64,000 bases of DNA from JALORV01 sp963791235 (GTDB lineage Bacteria; Pseudomonadota; Gammaproteobacteria; Burkholderiales; Burkholderiaceae_F), in contig CAWBRW010000009.1 of assembly GCA_963791235.1 (NCBI GenBank), forward strand, positions 167,886-231,885, given 5' to 3'. Position numbers and translations under genes: made by a program. Shown in pieces: positions 53,954 through 61,608 of this stretch; position 1 is the stretch's first letter; each line of letters starts with the position of its first letter. The notes beneath the pieces were generated by a model, which saw nothing but the letters and a program-made list of their open reading frames with translations, made no database searches and was not told where the DNA came from.

Positions 53954-54467
53954 TTGAAGTTGGCGATGGCACCGACGATCTTCCCATCGACTCCGAAGAG
54001 GGGCGAGGACCGTACCTCGATAAGAATCTTCCGGTCGTCTGCCACGCCGTGCAGCACCAACTCCAGGCCTCGCACCTCCTCGCCCCTGCAGGCGCGCATG
54101 GTCGGCATGTCTTCGGGCGGGAGCGGCCGATCGCCGTCGACGAGGTAGGCGCCGACGGCCTCACACCATCGCTTGGCACCGACCAAGCGCGCCGAGTAGC
54201 CGACGATGCGGATCGCGGCCTCGTTTTCCATAAGCACGTGGCCGTTGCAATCGACGATGACGATCCCCTCAGAAACGCTGCGCAGCACGGTGTTCAACGG
54301 CTGCTGGCTCGTGATGTCGAGCTCCGCCGCCTTCAACTGGGCTGCCGTCTCGTGCAGCTCGTGCTCTGAGGGTAAAAGTGTCGCATTGGGCGACAGCAAT
54401 GCCTGGGTTCGTACCGGCGACTCCTGTGCGCTCCCCAACTGTTCGCCAACGGCACTGAGTTGCATGT
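53953..54467 (-). repeat. 515-bp direct repeat, copy B: N-terminal histidine kinase fragment
   Basis: Nearly identical to 52454-52968. It begins with ATG 54465 (MQLSAVGEQLGSAQES) and is cut inside the PAS domain after KIVGAIANFN. Its start faces the response-regulator gene across the 100-base intergenic region, as an ancestral kinase gene would. Confidence 0.93.
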
Positions 54468-54514
54468 CAACTCCCCCGGGGGGGGGGAACACCCCAGAAT
54501 TACGCCATTTAGAC

Positions 54515-54530
54515 TACCCCATTTAGGGTA
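54515..54530. promoter_or_regulatory. Candidate NarL/FixJ-type 7-2-7 operator
   Basis: TACCCCA-TT-TAGGGTA: two heptamers of the TACYYMT-like type in inverted order with two bases between, the arrangement bound by NarL-type dimers. It lies 41 bases before the response-regulator start and 50 bases from the start of the kinase fragment. CCATTTAG also occurs twice, 14 bases apart (54505 and 54519). Confidence 0.55.
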
Positions 54531-54570
54531 GCATCGACCATACTCTCTCAAGTGCCGCTGCTATCCGGTC

Positions 54571-55212
54571 GTGACGTCGCTCTACCTGATCGAGGATCAT
54601 TTGATGGTGCGGGAAGGCCTACGCGCCATGCTGGAGGCCGCACGGAACCACGTCGTGGGCGAATCGAGCGACCCCGCGCGGGCAATTGCCGATTTGCTCC
54701 TACTCCAACCCGACGTGGTGCTGCTGGATCTTGCGCTCGGCGGTCATTCGGGAATGGAGATACTCGCTGAGGTGAAGCGGCGAGCGCTGCGCTCGCGTTG
54801 CATCGTGCTTACGATGTCGTCTAATGTGCGCGACGTGGCCCAAGCGCTGCGCCTCGGCGCATGGGGCTACGTCCTCAAGACCGCGCCGATCCTCGAAGTG
54901 ACCAAGGCGATCGAGAGCGTCCTGCAGGGGCGGCGTTATCTTGGCAGTTCGGTAAGTGAGCTCGCCGCCGAGGCGCTGTTGCACCAGGTACCGGAGGCGC
55001 AGTTGCTTGATGCGCTGTCACCGCGCGAGCGCCAGATCGCATTGCTGGTGGTCCAGGGTCATTCCAGCTCGGAAATCGGCGCGCTGCTTCATCTTTCTGC
55101 CAAGACGGTGGACACCTATCGCAGCCGTCTGATGAGCAAGCTCGGCATGCGGGACGTACCAGCGCTGGTTCGCCTGGCGATCCGGATGGGAATGATCGGC
55201 GCTGACCTGTAG
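54571..55212 (+). CDS. NarL/FixJ-family response regulator
   Basis: 213 residues, GTG start. Receiver domain: LYLIEDHLMVREGLRAML with the acidic pair, phospho-acceptor Asp in DVVLLDLALGGHSGME, and Lys in GYVLKTAP. LuxR-type helix-turn-helix: LSPRERQIALLVVQGHSSSEIGALLHLSAKTVDTYRSRLMSKLG. Most likely partner of the PAS kinase; possible autoregulation through the inverted heptamer upstream. Confidence 0.93.
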   Translation: MTSLYLIEDHLMVREGLRAMLEAARNHVVGESSDPARAIADLLLLQPDVVLLDLALGGHSGMEILAEVKRRALRSRCIVLTMSSNVRDVAQALRLGAWGYVLKTAPILEVTKAIESVLQGRRYLGSSVSELAAEALLHQVPEAQLLDALSPRERQIALLVVQGHSSSEIGALLHLSAKTVDTYRSRLMSKLGMRDVPALVRLAIRMGMIGADL

Positions 55213-55319
55213 GGTGGTGTTGCGGCCGGTGTCTAGACGGCACCACACCGCGTATTGAGAACTCCCTACAGACGCTGCACTAGCGCGTCCCTACATTGGC
55301 ACTTCGGGAGGAGTGTCAA

Positions 55320-55811
55320 ATGCCAATCGCGGAAAGTGTCGCGTTGGGTGAGGACGTCGTCGTCCATCATCCTTCGCTGGTAAACCTTTACGGCTGCCGC
55401 ATCGGCGACCAGACGCGCATCGGAAGCTTTGTCGAGATCCAAAAGCACGCGGTCATCGGGGCGCGTTGCAAGATCTCGTCGCACAGCTTCGTCTGCGAAG
55501 GCGTGACGCTGGGCGACGAAGTCTTCATCGGTCACGGGGTGGTCTTCACTAACGACCGCTATCCGCGCGCGGCAACGCCCGATGGCCGGCTACAAGGTGA
55601 TGGCGACTGGCAGGTGATCCCGACGCGCGTCGAGCGCGGCGCCTCGATCGGCAGCCACGCCACGCTGCTGCCCGGCATTGTCGTCGGCGAGCACGCGCTG
55701 GTCGGGGCAGGATCGGTGGTGACGCGGGACGTGCCGGCGTACGCCGTCGTCGTCGGCGTGCCCGCACGCGTGGTCGGCAGCATGCGCGACATCGAGGAGT
55801 GCACGCCATGA
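55320..55811 (+). CDS. Left-handed beta-helix acetyltransferase (WbpD/WlbB-like)
   Basis: 163 residues from ATG 55320, with GGGAGG upstream. Hexapeptide repeats form most of the chain (IGDQTRIGSFVEIQKHAVIGARCKIS, later SIGSHATLLPGIVVGEHALVGAGSVVTRDVPAYAVVVGVPARVVG). VFTNDRYPRA is typical of the UDP-2-acetamido-3-amino-2,3-dideoxy-glucuronate N-acetyltransferases. The next gene starts four bases before its stop. Confidence 0.88.
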   Translation: MPIAESVALGEDVVVHHPSLVNLYGCRIGDQTRIGSFVEIQKHAVIGARCKISSHSFVCEGVTLGDEVFIGHGVVFTNDRYPRAATPDGRLQGDGDWQVIPTRVERGASIGSHATLLPGIVVGEHALVGAGSVVTRDVPAYAVVVGVPARVVGSMRDIEECTP

Positions 55812-56837
55812 TCCGGATCGGCGTTGTCGGCTACGGATATTGGGGGCCGAACCTCGTACGCAACTTCGGTGAAACCCACGGAGCGAGCGTCGTTGCCGTT
55901 GCCGACCTCGATCGCTCGAAGCTCGCTGTCACTGGGCAAGCGCTATCCCGCGATCAAGCTGACGACCGACTTCACGGAGTTGCTCTCCGACCCAAACATC
56001 GACGCCATCGCGGTGGCGACGCCGGTGCACACCCACTACGAATTGGGGCTTGCCGCCCTGCAGGCCGGCAAGCACCTGTGGATGGAGAAGCCGATGACGC
56101 AGACTGTGGCGCAAGCGCAGCGCCTGGTCGACGAAGCGGCACGCCGCCGTCTGACGCTGCTTGTCGACCATACCTTCATCTACACCGGCGCCGTCGCCAA
56201 GATGGGCGAGCTGATCAGAAGCGGCGACCTCGGGCGCATCCTGTACTACGACTCGGTACGCGTGAATCTCGGGCTGTTCCAGCGCGACGTGGGCGTCATC
56301 TCCGATCTGGCGGTGCACGACTTCTCGATCCTCGACTTTCTGCTCGACGAGCAGCCGGTCGCGGTCACCGCCAGCGGCACCAATCATTTCCCGGGCACTC
56401 CCGAAAACCTGGCGTACGTGACGCTGTACTACGACTCGGCAACGATGGCGCATGTGAACGTGAGCTGGCTGGCACCGGTGAAGGTCCGCCAGATCATGGT
56501 CGGGGGCAGCAAGAAGATGATCTCTTACGACGATCTCGAGCCAAGCGAGAAGGTCAAGGTCTACGACAAGGGCGTGCACTTCACCGACGACCCGACGCAG
56601 ATCCGGGAGATGCGCATCGGCTACCGCACCGGCGACATGTGGGCGCCGAAGCTTGCCGTCACGGAGGCGCTGAGCACTGAGGGCGAACACTTCGTCGACT
56701 GCATCGAACATGGCCAGACGCCGATCACCGACGGGCAGCTCGGGCTGCGGGTCGTGCGCCTCATCGAAGCGGCGACCGAGTCGATGCGTCGCCGCGGCGA
56801 GATGGTGCACATCAAACCCGCCGAGGTGTTGGCGTGA
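55808..56837 (+). CDS. Gfo/Idh/MocA-family oxidoreductase (one frameshift)
   Basis: About 343 residues when joined. MIRIGVVGYGYWGPNLVRNF is the NAD-binding motif in one frame; the frame changes near 55,930, and the other frame continues with GKRYPAIKLTTDFTELLSDP, GKHLWMEKPMTQTV (the EKP motif) and GVISDLAVHDFSILDFLL. With the acetyltransferase and a DegT aminotransferase it fits a UDP-diacetamido-sugar pathway for surface polysaccharide. The break is probably a sequence error. Confidence 0.9.
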
Positions 56838-56888
56838 TCCCCTTCGTCGACTTGAAGTTGCAGCACGCTGCCATCCGCGGCGAGATTG
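56834..56888 (+). pseudogene. DegT/DnrJ/EryC1 aminotransferase, first codons only
   Basis: GTG start overlapping the previous stop; IPFVDLKLQHAAIRGEI is the usual start of DegT sugar aminotransferases. After about 18 codons the sequence becomes that of iolB on the other strand, so the rest is missing. Confidence 0.75.
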
Positions 56889-56892
56889 CGAA
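56885..56892. other. Junction between two unrelated DNAs
   Basis: To the left, GC-rich DNA with a plus-strand DegT start; to the right, lower-GC DNA with a minus-strand iolB whose stop codon is missing. Both genes end here without a stop. No repeat, target duplication or inverted repeat is visible at the point. Confidence 0.75.
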
Positions 56893-57799
56893 TGACCTTT
56901 TTCGTTTTTTCCCATTCGAGATCCTTAAAGATGTGCTCAAACGATTTAAGGTGGGCAACTTCGGAACATCTCTCATCATCAGTTCTCCGCCTTTTCCAGC
57001 CAATCCCCAGAGGTAGAGAAGCTCGGACACCGGAGAGGCGACCACAGGATGGAACCCCCTGGAATGGCGAAGATAATCTTTTCCCCAATGACATAGGCTT
57101 TCATAACTCGTCCCGATCCATGAGCAGTTGAACGCCATAAGGTCCGAATTGATCCTTGGGTCTTTTTTCCCAGTTGAAGCGATGGTAGTAGATCTCTTCG
57201 TGATCGGATTCCCCGCCGTTCGGATTTTCTTTGTCGTGCTGGTGAAGAGGCGTTCCGGACCAGAGTCCGGGAGGGCTATAGGTTTCGCCGACGACCAGGT
57301 TCGAGCTTCTATCCTGCGGGGTAATCAGGGTGACGACATCCCTTCGCCATAACCAGAGGCCTCTCGAAGCCACCTTTACATCCTTGTTCGACATGAAGAA
57401 GGGAAGGTTTTTCCTTCAGGGCAGGGGCTTCGAAAAAGGCGACTTCTCCCTTTCCTCGAATCCTGAGTTTGGCATTACATGGAACGTAGAGGGCAGAGGC
57501 ATTTGATTTCCCATGCTTGGAGGCAAAGGGTCCTCCTATCCGTTTTGTGTAAAATCGTTTCCCATTGACCCTCGCCTCAAATTCCCCATTTTGGGGGACA
57601 AGGGCCATCTCCTTTTCCCCGGTGGGTCTTTCGATGAAGTTCGATCTGAGCCTGTAAATCCCGAATCCGAGGATTTCAAGGGGAACGTCCTCCCGGCGAG
57701 GATCGAGGATCAGCCGGTGATCTTATCATCGTAACGGACATGGGGATTGATTTCATCCTTCTCAATCCGATGGCCATATTTTCTGATGGAACGTTCCAT
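56890..57799 (-). pseudogene. iolB: 5-deoxy-glucuronate isomerase IolB (multiple frameshifts, 3' end cut)
   Basis: Joined from three frames: MERSIRKYGHRIEKDEINP, ILDPRREDVPLEILGFGIYR, EKEMALVPQNGEFEARVNGK, ALYVPCNAKLRI, then TPLHQHDKENPNGGESDHEE, YYHRFNWEKRPKDQFGPYG, and GFHPVVASPVSELLYLWGLA. This is the IolB cupin pair, which isomerises 5-deoxy-glucuronate in myo-inositol breakdown. HQH and the Glu of EEIYYHRF are metal ligands. At least four single-base shifts are needed, and the stop is lost at the junction. Confidence 0.82.
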
Positions 57800-58058
57800 A
57801 GTTATGCTCTCGGGTGAACAAGCATAGCCCTTTCAAACAGACACCTGCATTATATACCCCTGATTATTTGCTGTCAATTCTTAATCCTTCCTTACAGCAA
57901 CGAAGAGGCAGGGGGGAGGCGGGGTGTCGGGGTATTCGCGTAGGAGGATGCGGGGACAGGGAGAGTCCTAGAAGGGAACAAGGGGCCGGGGATCCATCGA
58001 CTGGGACCGTAATCGGAGGAGGAGTTGTCAGGGAGGGAGGACTGGAGCGCCGAGGGGA
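57800..58058. other. Intergenic stretch before the transposase end
   Basis: A purine-rich run (57,900-58,050) without a convincing gene. Clear terminal inverted repeats of the neighbouring insertion element were not found here. Confidence 0.4.
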
Positions 58059-59375
58059 TCAGGAAGAATCGAAACGGATTTGAAATCGCTTTTGAAGGAC
58101 TGCCGCCATATCTGCTTGAGTCATGCGGATATTGCGCCAAGCTTCCAGTAATCGGAAGGCCAAGTTTTTTACTGAGCCCAACTCCTTCAGAAAATCCCTT
58201 TTTAGCAGGGTGGCTTTGTAGAGCAGTTGGGTGAGTAGGTGAGCGATCTGCAAGAGGTAGTAAAAGACCTTGGCTGAGTTGGGATGATTGGTGTAGGCAT
58301 GCTCCAGTTCATACCCTCCCTTTTTTTGGACGTTGAATCCTTCGTTTTCAATTTTCCATCGCATCCTCCCTCCATCATGGGATAAGGTCGTAACATTTTT
58401 GCACGAGATGTGGCAGTTGGTGACCCACTTGAACTTCGTTGTTTTCTTCTGCCCTTCCTTGTCGGGTTTGGTTTCCAGGCACTCGATGACGGATAACGTG
58501 TGTTCTTTTTTGTCGGAGTCGACATAGGCGATGTCGTCGACCCAGCGGAAGGTTTGTTTAATTTGGGCTTGCTTGCCTGTGCGCCACATCAAGCGATTCT
58601 CGGGTTGTAACTTGGACAAGGCATCGAACTCCTCGTTGACGGAAGGTAAATCGTCGTCCTTGAGAACGATCATGAACTTCCAGTGGTAACGACGGCACAG
58701 ATCAAAGGTCGGTCCTCCGGCGAAGAGACCATCCAGTGATAACAGGATCGGCAGCCGTGGAAACCGGATCTTGAGTCGCTCTGCCAGCCGATAGAAGGCC
58801 TTCAGTTCACAATCCTGCTTGGTCACCTTCTCTCCGGGGTTCTCGATAAACTCGGTCATCAGAGAGAAGGCAAAGCCATTGGAAGTGAGCAGTTTCGCTT
58901 CCAGGACGGGGTGATAGTAAAGGGTCTTCCCATGACGGGTACGCGTGAGACAATGGGGACAGTGACGGCGGTCGAAATTGACTGTCCCCGTTCCATCGAT
59001 GGCCACGATGAAGTAGAGTCCGAATAGACGGTAGCTGTAGAGGACTTTCTTGCGAATGAGGGTTTCCGTCATTCCGGTCACGACCGTCTGAATCTGGTCC
59101 GTTTCCAGATTCGAAAAGGCCGCGTCCAGGGTATCCCCATGAGGAAATTGTTCCACCCCAAAGAGGGCCTGGAATTTGCTGACGGAGGGACCATTGCGGA
59201 GCAACAAGCCGATTTGTCGTCTTGCTTTGAGGTGAAACAGGAACATCAGCACACCGGCGAAGGCAAGACTCGCGAGGGGATAGGTAATCTTGAGGAGATC
59301 TCGGGGGTCAGTGACGTTGGTGAAGAGAGGGGGAAAAACCACCAAAGAAATGGTGGAGGGTACCTGTGAGAGCAC
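58059..59375 (-). CDS. DDE transposase (IS4-like group)
   Basis: 438 residues. FGLYFIVAIDGTGTVNF gives the first Asp, LPILLSLDGLFAGGPTFDLC the second, and WKIENEGFNVQKKGGYELEH the Glu with the Y-(2)-R-(3)-E-(6)-K-like spacing of IS4-related enzymes. HCPHCLTRTRHGKTLYYHPVLEAKL is a characteristic zinc-like insert. N-terminal helices look hydrophobic. Directly downstream of a DUF6788 gene. Confidence 0.88.
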   Translation of the reverse strand: MLSQVPSTISLVVFPPLFTNVTDPRDLLKITYPLASLAFAGVLMFLFHLKARRQIGLLLRNGPSVSKFQALFGVEQFPHGDTLDAAFSNLETDQIQTVVTGMTETLIRKKVLYSYRLFGLYFIVAIDGTGTVNFDRRHCPHCLTRTRHGKTLYYHPVLEAKLLTSNGFAFSLMTEFIENPGEKVTKQDCELKAFYRLAERLKIRFPRLPILLSLDGLFAGGPTFDLCRRYHWKFMIVLKDDDLPSVNEEFDALSKLQPENRLMWRTGKQAQIKQTFRWVDDIAYVDSDKKEHTLSVIECLETKPDKEGQKKTTKFKWVTNCHISCKNVTTLSHDGGRMRWKIENEGFNVQKKGGYELEHAYTNHPNSAKVFYYLLQIAHLLTQLLYKATLLKRDFLKELGSVKNLAFRLLEAWRNIRMTQADMAAVLQKRFQIRFDSS

Positions 59376-59378
59376 GGA

Positions 59379-59720
59379 TCAGACTTTTTTGCTCTTCCGG
59401 TTCCTTTTCTTCGAGGTCAAAACCTCTCTCTGAGCCTGGGACACCTCTGCTACGAGACGCTTGAGGAGCTTTCCTTCCTGTACCCATCTCTCCACCTCCT
59501 GACGAAGTTCCATCGGGACATACAAGGTATGGGTGCGATTCTGTTCTTTCCAGGTCAACAGAGTCACTTCATGAAGGGGGCCTTCTTGAACACATCGGCA
59601 TCGAGGATTACCACATCGTTTTTTCGTAAGACTGAGGGAAGCTTGGATAAAGGGTTTTATCTTTCGGAGGTGCTCCAGAGCTATCTTTCCCCGTTCATTG
59701 GTCATTAGATGGCGTGCCAT
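59379..59720 (-). CDS. DUF6788-type small protein paired with the transposase
   Basis: 113 residues from ATG 59720. TKKRCGNPRCRCVQEGPLHEVTLLTWKEQNRTHTLYV matches the small CxxxxCxC proteins that precede such transposases; HTLYVPMELRQEVERWVQEGKLLKRL is helical. Ends four bases from the transposase start, so the pair is one unit. Its role in transposition is unknown. Confidence 0.8.
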   Translation of the reverse strand: MARHLMTNERGKIALEHLRKIKPFIQASLSLTKKRCGNPRCRCVQEGPLHEVTLLTWKEQNRTHTLYVPMELRQEVERWVQEGKLLKRLVAEVSQAQREVLTSKKRNRKSKKV

Positions 59721-59884
59721 AAATATAAGTATATATACTTTCCATAAAATGTCAAGAAAAAAATGCTCATTGCGAAAAAATATTTTTCGTTCCAAGGGCT
59801 ATCGAGAGAAAAGGCAGGACTGGCGAGGATTAGAACCGCGAAAAAAAATCATTCTTCATTGCTGAATTTTAAGTAGAGAATAGA

Positions 59885-60720
59885 ATGACTCTGTCACCAG
59901 AGCCAAGCCCTCCGTTACCACCGGACGAGCAGTTTTCCCGCATCCGGCGATCCCGTGCCTTACCCCTTACGGGGGAGCCGGAAACAGCATCCGACATAAC
60001 ATTTCATCCTTTCCACTTAGCAGAGAGTCGTCGATTCTGACCTGCTTACGGATAGGAACCGTCACGTTCATCGATTCGTCCGAACAGTCAACAATGAACT
60101 GACGTGCAGAGCTTTCCTCGCTATGTCACTGCCGCCACTATCCCTTTGCCAGAGCAATTCGTGAGAGTAGCCAATACCGCAATGCGGTTCCGGATCGTTT
60201 TCCCTTGGAACGTATCCCTGCCCGTAGCTCCCACCTTTACCGCCCTTTCACGGTGTCGTCCTTCGTCGTGACCTCGACCTGGCCACGACTACTATTACGG
60301 CGCTTACTTCTCACGGTCGCTTCAGGCTCCCACAGCCCTACTCGTCACTTCCGCCACGAGACTTCCGCAAGGTCTCACTCGGTCACCCCGTTCTCTTGTT
60401 CAGATGCTCCCCATGCCTAATCACTTATGCACAGTCCCACTGCGGCTCTCCGTGTCTTCTCCGCAGCTTGCTCCCTGCTCCTCGCAGGGCCGGGTTGAAT
60501 CACCTAACGAAGACTCACCCCCTGGACACGCCACCTCGGCCTAATCCCCTGCACGCCGTCGCTTTGCAGATGAAAACGGGTCGCTTCCTCGGTCTCAGGC
60601 CCTCCTCCCGGCCGCCTCACGGCGTACCGAGTAACCAACCTCTGGCAATCCCGCTCGATGGGACGGCGGAAAGGTCTCTCCAGAGTGATAATCCTGCTGT
60701 TGACCTCCTTTGACTTTCAC
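59885..60720 (-). ncRNA. Group II intron-like RNA, without an encoded protein
   Basis: On the minus strand the 33 bases at 59918-59950 form a domain V-like hairpin: CGCCGGATGCGGG, loop AAAAC, TGCTCGTCCGGTGG, with the CGC catalytic triad found in bacterial group IIC introns. The 750 bases before it are rich in short stems and have no long minus-strand frame, so a reverse transcriptase is absent. The 5' limit is not certain. It may be a remnant of an intron that lost its protein. Confidence 0.55.
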
Positions 60721-60779
60721 GGCCATCAAAGGGATGGACTTACACCATCACTAAAGAAAACGGGGCTGCAAGTCGCCCA

Positions 60780-60905
60780 TTAGAAAATAACCCAAATTAC
60801 CCCCTCTCCCCTGGGGGAGAGGGGAGGGTGAGGGGGAACCCCAATGTCCACCCCCACCCTAATCCTCCCTCAAGGGGGAGGAGATGAGTTTAACGGTTTT
60901 CATAC
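60780..60905. repeat. Two GC-rich palindromes
   Basis: CCCCTCTCCCCTGGGGGAGA with GGGG forms a perfect hairpin at 60801-60824, and CCTCCCTCAAGGGGGAGG forms another near 60869. Such palindromes are dispersed repeats in several bacterial genomes. They carry no gene. Confidence 0.7.
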
Positions 60906-61208
60906 TTCGAGGGCACCCTCCGGGTATGGGGGCATTAGTTTCTATAATCGGAAGCTCGCAGAGGGAAACACGAACGTATCAAATAGGTGCTTTAAAATCA
61001 CAAAAGAATATGGGACAAACAGATTGTCTTGACAGGTGTGGCTTGATTCAGATGATGGGAGTTGCGTGAACGGTAACATTTCCTCCTTTTTTACTTAGAA
61101 AAAGGAACCCATTTCAATCTTGCCCTGTCATTACACTAATCTAACTAATTGAAATTTAAAAATAAAATCAAACAGTTAATTAATATTAAAGAATGTGAAT
61201 AATTTCTC
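60906..61208. other. AT-rich intergenic stretch
   Basis: No gene seen. Composition turns AT-rich (61,130-61,200) just upstream of a promoter-like sequence. Confidence 0.5.
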
Positions 61209-61236
61209 TTGACTCTTGGCCGGTTTGCCCTATATT
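61209..61236 (+). promoter_or_regulatory. Sigma-70-type promoter upstream of hppA
   Basis: TTGACT, a 16-base spacer, then TATATT. It is 370 bases before the gene, so a long leader or another promoter nearer the gene is possible. Confidence 0.5.
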
Positions 61237-61329
61237 TCACCCCAAAGCCATATTGCAGCTACTTTATCACCTGCAGCAATCTTTATGGGTCATTTGATCA
61301 AAAATGATGAATCCGTAAAAAGTCCGACC

Positions 61330-61400
61330 ACATGTCATTGCGAGGAGGGTAGCGACGAAGCGAATCCCAGAATCATATGTTTCTGAACATCAGGGATTAC
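61330..61400. repeat. Dispersed repeat of the CATTGCGAGGAG type
   Basis: CATTGCGAGGAGGGTAGCGA with CGAAGCGAATCCC resembles intergenic repeats common in deltaproteobacterial genomes. Only one copy is in the window. Confidence 0.5.
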
Positions 61401-61608
61401 ATCGCTCCGGTAGGAATATCCCGATTTCGGAGACTTTTTACGAGACCATCATAAATAAAGGGTTTAATTTCAAAGAGGATGGAGGTGGCGAAAAATGGTT
61501 TAGCTGGGGGAGGTGGTCACAGAACGACTGTTTATGAGGTTCTCGTAGACGTAAAATCAGATTTTCAGCAACCTGTTTAACCAAATACAATTTCTTTAGG
61601 AGAAGGCG

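Noticed and set aside
60205..60713. Two plus-strand frames (71 and 105 residues) between the IS and hppA
   Set aside because: They lie opposite the structured intron-like RNA, are Ser/Pro/Arg-rich and match no family.
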